40,595 bases of DNA from Anaerolineae bacterium (GTDB taxonomy: Bacteria; Chloroflexota; Anaerolineae; UBA4142; SHND01): the NCBI GenBank assembly GCA_021463195.1, contig JAJTXZ010000045.1, positions 1 to 40,595 of the forward strand, in the 5' to 3' direction. The notes under the pieces were generated by a model, which had not been told where the DNA came from, ran no database searches, and saw nothing but the letters and a program-made list of their open reading frames with translations. The position numbers and the translations under genes were made by a program. This document shows, piece by piece, positions 17,157 to 24,352 of this stretch (position 1 is its first letter; the number at the start of each line of letters is the position of its first letter).

Positions 17157-18185
17157 ATGGACAATCGAAAACGCGCGCACGCGGACACCATAAAATTTGA
17201 TTTACAATCCGTTCTAGAAACTCTGTCGCTTGACCCGCTGATACACGGTCTGCAAATCGTCGCGGCAAGCGAACTCGCGGACGATTATTTTCCGCGCCTC
17301 GATACCGACCGTCCCGCGCTCGTATTGGATTGCGACACCGCCGAGTTATTGGAGCGCGTCGTCAACACCTTGCGCGTCAATTATCCCGCGCGGCATGAGC
17401 TAACGCTGGCGCGCGGCAAGACAAAAAAGATTTTTCCACTCGATACCATCGCGTATCCGCGCGCCGCGCGCCGCGCCGTATTGTATGTGCCGCCCTTGCC
17501 TTATTCGAGTTCGCCACTCACGCTTGCCAACATCATGGCGCGATTGCGCGCGCCGGTCGGCGGCTGCCCGTGGGATTTGGAGCAAACGCACGAAAGCATT
17601 ACGCGCGCGCTCGTCGAAGAAGCGTACGAGGTGATCGAAGCGATTTCCGATCAAGACATGGCGCACTTGAAAGAAGAATTGGGCGATTTACAGCTGCATG
17701 TCCTTTTCCAAACTCAAATTGCGCGCGATGAAAATGAATTCGCGTTGTCGGATGTCGGCGCGGAACTCGCAGAGAAACTCATTCGTCGTCACCCTCACGT
17801 TTTTGGAAATGAAAACATCCAAGACGTAGGTGTCGTTCTGGAAAATTGGGAAAAGATCAAGCAAGCGGAAAAGAAAAGCAAAGGGCAGAAGGAAAGCGCA
17901 AACGGACTCGACGCCGGCATCCCGCGCCACCTGCCTGCGCTCACGCGCGCGCAAAAGATTTCGGAACGGGCGCGGCGCAAAAAGTTTTCTACGGCGAACA
18001 AAAAACCAAATGACGCGGAGCTTGGGTTGAAATCGAAAATCGAACGCGCGCGGAATCGCGAGCGCGTCGTGGGAGAACTATTGTTGGAGATTGCGCGCAT
18101 TGCCGAAGAGCACGGGATTGACGCCGAACGCGCGCTGAATGCGGCGAGCAAACGTTTTGTCGAAACAAAAAAGGATGAGCGATAA
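17157..18185 (+). CDS. mazG: Nucleoside triphosphate pyrophosphohydrolase MazG with residual methylase half
   Basis: A 342-residue protein that should hydrolyse (d)NTPs to monophosphates and pyrophosphate as house-cleaning. The MazG domain (about 125-330) has GGCPWDLEQTHESI, the acidic metal motif EEAYEVIEA and later KEELGDLQLHVL, then HPHVF and NWEKIK. Residues 1-115 (HGLQIVAASELA to VLYVPPLP) resemble the C-terminal half of the tetrapyrrole-methylase-like domain fused to MazG in YabN-type proteins; the SAM-binding half is missing. ATG 17157 is chosen, with TTG 17124 as a weak alternative inside a heptamer array. Confidence 0.85.
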   Translation: MDNRKRAHADTIKFDLQSVLETLSLDPLIHGLQIVAASELADDYFPRLDTDRPALVLDCDTAELLERVVNTLRVNYPARHELTLARGKTKKIFPLDTIAYPRAARRAVLYVPPLPYSSSPLTLANIMARLRAPVGGCPWDLEQTHESITRALVEEAYEVIEAISDQDMAHLKEELGDLQLHVLFQTQIARDENEFALSDVGAELAEKLIRRHPHVFGNENIQDVGVVLENWEKIKQAEKKSKGQKESANGLDAGIPRHLPALTRAQKISERARRKKFSTANKKPNDAELGLKSKIERARNRERVVGELLLEIARIAEEHGIDAERALNAASKRFVETKKDER

Positions 18186-18186
18186 A

Positions 18187-18221
18187 GCGAGTCATTGACT
18201 CGTCACTCATCGCTCATCGCT
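18187..18221. repeat. Heptamer-phased array after mazG
   Basis: Five units in phase, including TCATCGC twice (18208-18214 and 18215-18221) with AGCGAGT, CATTGAC and TCGTCAC before them. CGAGTC/GACTCG within it can form a small hairpin. It fills the gap between mazG and the convergent tRNA gene. Confidence 0.6.
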
Positions 18222-18224
18222 GAA

Positions 18225-18302
<78 letters not shown>

Positions 18303-18304
18303 AT

Positions 18305-18694
18305 CTACCAAAAGTAATCTTGCGCCATTATACAACGCTTTTGTTGACCGCTCTTCGTCGGCGCATAACGAATATAGAGCACTTCCTTGTTGTGGAAAAT
18401 TTCAGAATCGAACCAACAAATCTTGTCCATTTTAGCCAGGTAAACTAGCAAGGCATCAATCTCGCCGTCCAAATACAGTTTTCCTCGACGGTGTAAAGCC
18501 AACGGCGTAGAGCCCGAAGCATGACCAGCACTCCCATCCGCATATTTTATTTGCGCGCGATGAAATCGACCGTCCCTTTCCAACACTATGTCATATCGCA
18601 CTTCAGTTGTGGGCAGATTGATCGTATAACCCAATTCCGCTGCACGTAACATCACTTTCAGTTTTGCATACTCGCCTTTGTCACGTGTGTTCAT
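18305..18694 (-). CDS. PD-(D/E)XK homing-type endonuclease, next to tRNA-Pro
   Basis: A 129-residue protein resembling the small PD-(D/E)XK endonucleases related to group-I-intron enzymes of the I-Ssp6803I type. Candidate active-site residues are Glu8 (GEYAKLK), Asp35 (RYDIVL), Gln48 and Lys50 (AQIK), so the D...QxK spacing of that family is present. It also has a basic strand ([19 protein letters not shown]). ATG 18694 is chosen without a clear Shine-Dalgarno; TTG 18712 is an alternative. Its base composition is visibly more AT-rich than its neighbours, suggesting transfer. Its stop codon is two bases from tRNA-Pro. No group I intron is seen, so it appears freestanding. Confidence 0.7.
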   Translation of the reverse strand: MNTRDKGEYAKLKVMLRAAELGYTINLPTTEVRYDIVLERDGRFHRAQIKYADGSAGHASGSTPLALHRRGKLYLDGEIDALLVYLAKMDKICWFDSEIFHNKEVLYIRYAPTKSGQQKRCIMAQDYFW

Positions 18695-18777
18695 TGTTTT
18701 GTGCGAGATCAATATGATTTAACCTGAACGAACAAGATTATATCCAGAATAGCCAAATTGGCAATTAGACGAAACGC

Positions 18778-18993
18778 ATGTCCCTTTTTCTCGATTTAGC
18801 CACTCTCGGCGAACAACTCGCCGCGACGAAAAAGAAACTCGAACACAGCGCGCTCATCGGCGCATATCTGAAGCAGATCGCGCCCGATGAAATCGCGCCC
18901 GCGTCGCGCTTGCTCATCGGACGCATTTTTCCCGAAAGCGACTCGCGCATCGTCAATATCAGCGGCACGGCGTTGAATCGCGTGTTAGCGTAG
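18778..18993 (+). pseudogene. N-terminal remnant of an ATP-dependent DNA ligase
   Basis: A 71-codon ORF whose product matches the start of the ATP-dependent DNA ligase N-terminal domain (LATLGEQLAATKKKLEHSAL, then APASRLLIGRIFPE). Full ligases of this type exceed 500 residues and hold the KxDG adenylation motif, which is absent here. Translation past the TAG gives about ten more plausible residues before another stop at about 19024-19026, so the rest is deleted or decayed. It is divergent from the endonuclease gene beside tRNA-Pro, which suggests the locus was rearranged. No Shine-Dalgarno is visible. Confidence 0.72.
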
Positions 18994-19100
18994 GTCGTGG
19001 GCGCGGAAATTGAGACGGAGGCTTGACAGGCGCACGCGGCAGAGAATCACGCCAGCCAAAAGCGCATAGCCCAAGTTTTTTTTCACGCTGTTTGCTCCGT

Positions 19101-19868
19101 TTACGGTATTTTTGTCTCGACAATTTTGGCGATTCGAATCAACTCGCCTTCAACGGTGGATTTGACGGGACCCTCTATCCCAATCAACGCGACAACATTC
19201 TTTTTGCGAAAGAGCAGATAGTATGACACGCGCTCGTCTTGATTCTGCGCGTAAAACTGTTTGGACTCGTCGCCTACGGCATGAAAGGGATTCTCCTGAA
19301 AAACGGCGTTGTACGGTTCCAAGTCTGCATTCTCGAAAAATGTTCGCGCGCCATCCGCTCCGCCAAACACAAAGGTCATTGTGGCAACACCGGGTAGCGG
19401 CTTGCCAGGTTGTTCGGGCGGCAGCATCCCGATATAAAACGCGTGACACGCCGATTTCATTCCCGCATCTTGCAAGAGTTTGCGCCAAGTATCGGGCGCA
19501 TGAAAATCATTTTTGCGCGTCTCGAGTTCGTTCAGGTTCGCAAAAATGATGGGTGAGGGTCCGTTCTCGCCATAGTTTGGCAACTCTTGGGGCGTTAGAA
19601 AAAGACACAAGATGTTCGCCGCTTGCGCGCCGACAGAAGTTGGCGTAACGATTGGCGCGCTGGCAGTCTGCGTCGCAAAAATTTTCGCGGCGATAGCCGT
19701 TTCGGTCACGCGCGGGTCAGGCGTGGGCGCGCTCGCGGTTTGTGTTGCATAGATGTTTCCCGCAATGCGCGTTTCGGTCGCGTGCGCGTCGGCGGTGGGC
19801 ACGGGCGTTGGCAGCACACTACAGCTCGCGCCAAACAAGACGATGAATAAAAGGAGCAGGCGTCTCAC
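19101..19868 (-). CDS. Lipoprotein with duplicated TQTA stalk, unknown function
   Basis: A 255-residue exported lipoprotein: signal peptide with lipobox GASC (Cys16), then two imperfect copies of a segment containing ATQTASAP (about 29-48 and 52-72), then a globular domain of about 170 residues. I do not recognise the domain. It contains TMTFVFGGADGARTFFENAD and ends in a helix. GTG 19868 is the start, with GGAG about 12 bases upstream. It is two bases downstream of the next lipoprotein gene and probably co-transcribed. Confidence 0.65.
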   Translation of the reverse strand: MRRLLLLFIVLFGASCSVLPTPVPTADAHATETRIAGNIYATQTASAPTPDPRVTETAIAAKIFATQTASAPIVTPTSVGAQAANILCLFLTPQELPNYGENGPSPIIFANLNELETRKNDFHAPDTWRKLLQDAGMKSACHAFYIGMLPPEQPGKPLPGVATMTFVFGGADGARTFFENADLEPYNAVFQENPFHAVGDESKQFYAQNQDERVSYYLLFRKKNVVALIGIEGPVKSTVEGELIRIAKIVETKIP

Positions 19869-19870
19869 TT

Positions 19871-20227
19871 TTACTTTGTTCTCCGGTATTCAATCGTCTT
19901 GCCGTCCGCCTCGAACGTCAACCGGTCTCCATTCACCACATACTTGTAGGTCGCTGTTCCCTGCGGGCCCTGAAAAGAGATGCGGTCGCTCTGCGGAAAG
20001 GAATAGCTGCCGCTCGTATTCATAATCTTGGGCAGCACGAATGTGCCGTTCTCCAAGAATTCGATCTGTTCCACGAACGCGAAAAAAGAAAAAATGCCGA
20101 GTTGCTCGGTCGGCGTCACGCGTTCCCAGGTCCCACGAATTGCCGATTGTTGACTGCCGCAGCCAATCAACGTAAAGGTGAATATGAACAGTAACAACGC
20201 GCCCGCGATTGTGGTTCTTTTAATCAT
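19871..20227 (-). CDS. Small lipoprotein, lipocalin-like or DUF-type beta domain
   Basis: A 118-residue lipoprotein with lipobox LIGC (Cys23). The mature part (GTWERVTPTEQ, then FLENGTFVLP, SGSYSFPQSDRISF, GDRLTFEADGKTIEYRR) has the rhythm of small beta-rich domains that follow a GxW motif in bacterial lipoproteins. No exact family or role can be given. ATG 20227 has AAGGAG about nine bases upstream. Confidence 0.65.
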   Translation of the reverse strand: MIKRTTIAGALLLFIFTFTLIGCGSQQSAIRGTWERVTPTEQLGIFSFFAFVEQIEFLENGTFVLPKIMNTSGSYSFPQSDRISFQGPQGTATYKYVVNGDRLTFEADGKTIEYRRTK

Positions 20228-20251
20228 GTTGTTTGACTCCTTTTTGAAATT

Positions 20252-20303
20252 GTAGTGGCGAACTCATTCGTTGAGTCAGGGGAACGAATAAATTCGTTAC
20301 TAC
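20252..20303. repeat. REP-like inverted repeat overlapping a stop codon
   Basis: Arms 20252-20272 and 20283-20303 pair over GTAGT, CGAA and ATTCGTT blocks with two internal mismatched stretches around a 10-nt loop. The right arm covers the stop codon of the SGNH hydrolase gene (20300-20302). It lies between two genes of the minus-strand cluster and may stabilise or punctuate the transcript. Confidence 0.6.
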
Positions 20304-21604
20304 CTCTGCATCCGCAAAAACTGTTCCATCACCGCGTCCGCGTACGCTTGCGCGCCTTTTTCGTTTGGATGAAAACAGTCGCCAAATTCTTCATGCGTGA
20401 TATAGTCGCGCATAAAGTCCGGCACCCTGCCATTCACGCCGTCCTGCCCCGGATATTGAATCCATGTTTCGGAAACATCGGGCGCGTTATCGCCGCATTT
20501 CGGCTGCGGCGATTCGTGTCCATAAAATTTTGGATTGATGTTGGTTACGCGCAACCTCTCTGGTCTGCCGAGCGGCACAAACACATCCAGCACCAACGCG
20601 TTGTTCAAACTCTGCACTCCATATTCCGTGCGCTCGTAACAATCCAATTGTCCGATGAGTTTGTCGCAGGGTTGAAGCTCCAACACCGGCACCGACAACA
20701 ACTTGCTCGAACGATTAAAGGGGTTATATAAATCCGTTATCACCACATACACATTCGGATGTTCGAGCAAACGCGGCAGAATATCTTGACGCAATTCTCT
20801 TGCCACTCCTTCCGAGATTCCATTCACCCAAGGCAGATATTCATCGGCGTTATCGCGAATGTGCGGCAGCAAGTTCCTTGGATTCGTCCAGCCAAAATCA
20901 TTCGCGCCGATATTGATGGTCACCAGCACGGGACGGTCATCGGGCATTTGTGTGAGCATTTCATCCACTTGATTGCGGAGCCATTTGAAACGGCACGCGC
21001 AATTCTTGTTCAGACAATCGCATTTTTCATCCAACACAGGATAGCCCGCCGTCGCGCCCGAACACGCGAGAATGGTATAGCGAATTTCTTGAAACTGCGC
21101 CTTGAGCGCCTCCGCCACTTTATACGGATATCCGCGCGGCGAACGATGACACGGCGTGCCGTCATCCATCAAACCATGTCCCGACGCGATCGAATCGCCC
21201 AACGCGAAATAATGAATCGCCCCGCCGCCGGAATTCGGCGCGCGCCGCGTTAATTCCGCGATAGCCGTTTGTTGAATGAACGCGGCTTGCGTTTCCGCGC
21301 GTTGAATTTGTTCCGCAAGCGCGGTCTGTGCGGCTTGCGCGACTTGAGTTTGCAATGGCGCGGCTTGCGTTTGCGCGCCCGCCGCGCCGGTTTGAATTGC
21401 ATCCACCGCTTGCGTTTGCGCGACGATGATGCCCGTTTGCACGGCGTCCGCCGCTTGGGTTTGAGCCATCACAACCGCAGTGCTCGCGCCGCGCGCAATC
21501 TCTGTTTCAATGATACGCTGGTCTTCCGGCGTGCAAGCAATCAGCGCAAGAATTATCCACAATGCGCCCGCAAAAAGACTCACGATCACATATTTTGATT
21601 TCAT
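20300..21604 (-). CDS. SGNH/GDSL-type esterase lipoprotein with QTQA stalk
   Basis: A 434-residue secreted lipoprotein esterase or lipase of the SGNH hydrolase fold. The signal peptide ends at lipobox LIAC (Cys24). An Ala/Gln/Thr stalk (about 45-120) repeats AQTQA and is probably a coiled or extended rod. The catalytic domain follows: nucleophile Ser138 in ALGDSIASGHG, block III with Gly233 and Asn235 (NIGANDFG), and the dyad Asp409/His412 (DCFHPNE). Many cysteines (CDCLNKNCAC) suggest disulfides. The substrate could be acyl esters on polysaccharide or lipid. It starts three bases after the zinc-ribbon gene's stop. Confidence 0.82.
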   Translation of the reverse strand: MKSKYVIVSLFAGALWIILALIACTPEDQRIIETEIARGASTAVVMAQTQAADAVQTGIIVAQTQAVDAIQTGAAGAQTQAAPLQTQVAQAAQTALAEQIQRAETQAAFIQQTAIAELTRRAPNSGGGAIHYFALGDSIASGHGLMDDGTPCHRSPRGYPYKVAEALKAQFQEIRYTILACSGATAGYPVLDEKCDCLNKNCACRFKWLRNQVDEMLTQMPDDRPVLVTINIGANDFGWTNPRNLLPHIRDNADEYLPWVNGISEGVARELRQDILPRLLEHPNVYVVITDLYNPFNRSSKLLSVPVLELQPCDKLIGQLDCYERTEYGVQSLNNALVLDVFVPLGRPERLRVTNINPKFYGHESPQPKCGDNAPDVSETWIQYPGQDGVNGRVPDFMRDYITHEEFGDCFHPNEKGAQAYADAVMEQFLRMQR

Positions 21605-21607
21605 ACC

Positions 21608-22087
21608 TTATTTTTTGTGTCTTTGTTGATACAAATAAAACGCACCCTCGGCATCGCGTCGCGCTTGTGCTTGCGCTTGCAGTTGCGCTTCCCCTTTGGC
21701 AATCAAGTCGGGATTCACTACGACATTGGGATATGGTGAACCCTCTATCCACTGCCACCGATAGCCGCATAGATCACAATACAGTTCATGTTTTTTTTGC
21801 GCCGCTGATCGGTCGCGGTTGTTGCCGCGTTTCGCCGCTAAATAAAACACGAGCAAAAGAATGGCTGCTCCAATTAGAATTGCGAGTGCAATCGGCTCGT
21901 TCTGTTTTGAGGCAGAAGCCCATGGAGCAATCATTTGCGCCAAACCCCCCAGAAGGACAAAAGACATAGATAGACATCCGCAACCACCCAATTTGGTAAT
22001 CGGTTTTTGTGTAGCGACATCAAGATGAATCATTTTGTCTGTGGTTTTGAAGCCACCACAATTGGGGCACTGCAATTGGACTGACAT
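21608..22087 (-). CDS. Zinc-ribbon membrane protein, unknown function
   Basis: A 159-residue protein with an N-terminal CPNCGG knuckle (Cys7, Cys10), two hydrophobic helices (about 40-60 and 66-84), a basic stretch and a second cysteine pair in YCDLCGYRW, ending in an Ala/Gln-rich helix. The two CxxC pairs could bind one zinc across the membrane hairpin. The family is not recognised beyond a general zinc-ribbon type. ATG 22087 has AGGAG about eight bases upstream. It is co-linear with lipoprotein genes on both sides. Confidence 0.65.
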   Translation of the reverse strand: MSVQLQCPNCGGFKTTDKMIHLDVATQKPITKLGGCGCLSMSFVLLGGLAQMIAPWASASKQNEPIALAILIGAAILLLVFYLAAKRGNNRDRSAAQKKHELYCDLCGYRWQWIEGSPYPNVVVNPDLIAKGEAQLQAQAQARRDAEGAFYLYQQRHKK

Positions 22088-22118
22088 GCATCACTCCTGT
22101 ATTCAAGCTTGGCTTTTT

Positions 22119-23231
22119 TTATTGGTTCGGACAGCCCGTCAAATCGTACACGCGTGTTGCCTCGTCTTTGCCAAACACAATCAGATGCGACGCGCGCGTT
22201 TCATCATCGGTTTCACTGATGTCGTCGTAATCGCTATCAATCGCCGCATCCAAAACAGTCACCGTATCGTGTTCCGTTTGCGCCGGACCGATGGTGAGCG
22301 GCAGTGGATACGAACGGTACTTTAGCCCGCCGCCCGGAAAGTACGCCGCATAAGTAATGTCAATTATGTAATTTTCTCCATCCAAAGCGTTCGTGTTGAC
22401 CAGCGTGTACGGCAAGTCAATGCCCTTTTGATAGAATCCCGGAATGTCGTGATACACGCACGTTCCATCAAACGTGATTTGCACTTTGGGCGAATTGCTG
22501 GCGAGTGTCTCTTGGGTCAATGCTGTGACGGGCAGCACAGGCGAACGATTCCAATCCGGCGCAGGCGCTTGCGCGGGGACAGCATTCAAATCCAAACGCA
22601 CCTCGTTCGGACCGCTCAAGACCACAGCTGTTGGATGTGCGGCTTGCGCGAAACGGAATTTTATTGTCTCGAAAATGTAACCGAGCGCGCCGGTCGTGAC
22701 TTGACGAAACGGGATTTGCGGCGGAACGGGTAATTTGAATTCGTCATCGCCAACCGTTATAACAGGCGGCGCAACTTGCGCCGGATATGTTTTGCCTTCA
22801 GCAGTTTCGACCATCACTTGGTCAAAGCGCATGGCGTTGGGCGGACAGCCCGCAGCAGTGCTTTGCCAACCGGCGGGCGTTTCGCCGAATATCAAACATA
22901 GCGGCGGCATCGGCACGTCACCGGTATTTTTGTACGCCAGATTTAAGGTTGCTTCGTTCCAACCATCGCCCGCGTCTTGAATTTGTAGATTCACCGGGAA
23001 AATTTCCAAATTCGCGGCGGGGACATTTGTGGGAGGAATCGGCGGTTGTGTTGGCGCAGCTGGCGGCGTTATCCCAAGTCCATCCGAAACCATGCCCGTT
23101 GTGTCAGAAACGTTTGTGGGTTCAACAAGCGGAGCACTCGTCGGCGCAGGGGGCGGCGTAGGAGGTTGTCCGCACGCCAACAACAATAACAACCCAACGA
23201 AACTGCATAAGGAAATAAAAAATCTTGTCAT
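22119..23231 (-). CDS. Pro-rich lipoprotein, unknown function
   Basis: A 370-residue exported lipoprotein with lipobox LLAC (Cys20), a Pro/Thr-rich linker to about 75, then a beta-rich domain (LEIFPVNLQIQDAGDGW, TLNLAYKNTGDVPMPPLC) resembling accessory domains that decorate extracellular proteins. A second domain follows (about 240-370). No catalytic motif was found. ATG 23231 is chosen because it begins the signal peptide; GTG 23255 lies in the stem of the upstream hairpin. Confidence 0.62.
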   Translation of the reverse strand: MTRFFISLCSFVGLLLLLACGQPPTPPPAPTSAPLVEPTNVSDTTGMVSDGLGITPPAAPTQPPIPPTNVPAANLEIFPVNLQIQDAGDGWNEATLNLAYKNTGDVPMPPLCLIFGETPAGWQSTAAGCPPNAMRFDQVMVETAEGKTYPAQVAPPVITVGDDEFKLPVPPQIPFRQVTTGALGYIFETIKFRFAQAAHPTAVVLSGPNEVRLDLNAVPAQAPAPDWNRSPVLPVTALTQETLASNSPKVQITFDGTCVYHDIPGFYQKGIDLPYTLVNTNALDGENYIIDITYAAYFPGGGLKYRSYPLPLTIGPAQTEHDTVTVLDAAIDSDYDDISETDDETRASHLIVFGKDEATRVYDLTGCPNQ

Positions 23232-23246
23232 ATTTTGGGCTTTTGG

Positions 23247-23277
23247 CACGGACACGACAAATTACGCCGTGTCCGTG
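23247..23277. terminator. Perfect 10-bp hairpin before the Pro-rich lipoprotein gene
   Basis: CACGGACACG (23247-23256) and CGTGTCCGTG (23268-23277) flank an 11-nt loop, with TTTT directly after the second arm on the plus strand. On the minus strand it precedes ATG 23231 and has no T-run, so in that direction it may be a processing or stabilising element. Confidence 0.45.
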
Positions 23278-23301
23278 TTTTGGCTCATGCGTATTTGACT
23301 T

Positions 23302-23691
23302 TTAATTTACCCAACAGGAATTTCCAGGCTGCCGATTCACGCCAATCGCAATCCAATCGCGGTTAGGTTGATTGACTGGCATCATAAATGTGCAAGCGCC
23401 CGTTCTGCCATCCGACATGCGATATTGCATATATGTAGTGCCTTTCCACCACCAACCGCTTAACGAATAGCTGGCGGTTGCAGGACTGAATGTGCGGCTC
23501 CACGTGGTCTTGACGCCGTTTTGATTCGTGCCATTCACGTACAGCCAGCTGATTTTGGCGCTGCCCGAGTACACATAGAAAAACAACTGCTGCCCGTTGC
23601 TGCCCGCATCGGCGGTGGGCGTCGGCGCAAGTGTCGCCAACCCAACCAACAGTCCAAACACAGCCGCAAAGAGTACGATTCTCTGATACAT
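23302..23691 (-). CDS. Small secreted Trp/Tyr-rich protein
   Basis: A 129-residue protein with a signal peptide (about 1-28, ending ADA) and a mature part rich in aromatic residues (WLYVNGT, SLSGWWWKGTTYMQYRM, DWIAIGVNRQPGNSCWVN) with two cysteines that could form a disulfide. It looks like a small beta domain; no family is recognised. ATG 23691 has AAGGAG about eight bases upstream. Confidence 0.62.
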   Translation of the reverse strand: MYQRIVLFAAVFGLLVGLATLAPTPTADAGSNGQQLFFYVYSGSAKISWLYVNGTNQNGVKTTWSRTFSPATASYSLSGWWWKGTTYMQYRMSDGRTGACTFMMPVNQPNRDWIAIGVNRQPGNSCWVN

Positions 23692-23742
23692 TTTGGTTCT
23701 CCTTGTTATTGATGTATTGATTCTTGTTTTTTTTCAGCGAAT

Positions 23743-23964
23743 TCAACGCGGCATCGCGCCAAACATTGCCGCGCAAATGCCGCCCAAGACTACAAAGTAG
23801 CAGACGACGAACGCCGCGAGGGCGCCGAACACGATGAGGATGATTTTCAGATACACCTTGCCACCCTCTTTGACCACTTGTTTGGCAAGGTCAACGTTCT
23901 CACGATTCCGCACGTGCTGTTCTTCGGCAATCCGCGCGCGTTCTTCGGGTGACAAGCCGGACAT
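23743..23964 (-). CDS. Small single-pass membrane protein
   Basis: A 73-residue protein: an acidic/basic N-terminal helix MSGLSPEERARIAEEQ, then one long hydrophobic helix (about 38-68). The N-terminal SPEERARIAEE pattern occurs in small bacterial membrane proteins of unknown role. ATG 23964 follows an excellent AGGAGGTG, which supports it as a real gene. Confidence 0.65.
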   Translation of the reverse strand: MSGLSPEERARIAEEQHVRNRENVDLAKQVVKEGGKVYLKIILIVFGALAAFVVCYFVVLGGICAAMFGAMPR

Positions 23965-24002
23965 AACACACCTCCTCTTTTGAATTTGTTTTAGATATAT
24001 CC

Positions 24003-24026
24003 GTTTATCTGTTTATCTGTTTATCT
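24003..24026. repeat. Three perfect copies of an 8-bp unit
   Basis: GTTTATCT repeats at 24003-24010, 24011-24018 and 24019-24026. The array overlaps the last codons and stop of the zinc-finger-like gene on the minus strand (stop within 24013-24015). Copy-number slippage would change its C-terminus only slightly. Confidence 0.7.
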
Positions 24027-24252
24027 CATCCGTTGACAACTCTGCCCGCGTCAACGCCCGCTCACACGCGTCATGCAAGTACCCCCAGCGCGCGAAATAA
24101 TTTGCCGTATGCGCGCGGCGCTCGTCGGGAAAGATGACGACGCCGCAATACGCGCAGCATATCGAATCGGCGCGGATGAATAGATTTTGCCTTTGACCTG
24201 CGGTTTGATTTGGCTGATACGGCATACAAGTTTGGTCAGAATGGTTGAACAT
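24013..24252 (-). CDS. Small putative zinc-binding (HNH-like) protein
   Basis: A 79-residue protein with CAYCGVVI and a later HxxxC-type pair (YLHDACERAL) that could make a CxxC...HxxxC zinc site, a little like the first half of an HNH nuclease, but the HNH catalytic part is not evident. ATG 24252 is chosen because GGAGGA stands seven bases upstream; an upstream start at 24285 would add 11 residues without a ribosome site. It is the first gene of the minus-strand cluster after the BTAD gene's terminator. Confidence 0.55.
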   Translation of the reverse strand: MFNHSDQTCMPYQPNQTAGQRQNLFIRADSICCAYCGVVIFPDERRAHTANYFARWGYLHDACERALTRAELSTDEINR

Positions 24253-24278
24253 GAAAGATTCCTCCAGATTGAAAGACT

Positions 24279-24307
24279 GTATCACACCCCGTTCAACATT
24301 CGTTCAA
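24279..24307 (-). promoter_or_regulatory. Candidate promoter of the small exported-protein cluster
   Basis: On the minus strand TTGAAC (24307-24302) and TGATAC (24284-24279) are 17 nt apart. GTTCAACATT occurs twice (24291-24300 and 24302-24311), an 11-bp direct repeat that may bind a regulator. It follows directly after the BTAD terminator. Confidence 0.5.
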
Positions 24308-24321
24308 CATTTTTTGCCACG

Positions 24322-24352
24322 CAAAAAAAATAGCGGACGTTTCCGTCCGCTA
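24322..24352 (-). terminator. Intrinsic terminator of the glyoxylate operon
   Basis: On the minus strand TAGCGGACG and CGTCCGCTA (24352-24344 and 24339-24331) form a perfect 9-bp stem with a 4-nt loop, followed by eight T residues. The stem begins in the TAG stop codon of the BTAD gene. It closes the patatin-aceBAK-BTAD operon. Confidence 0.85.
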
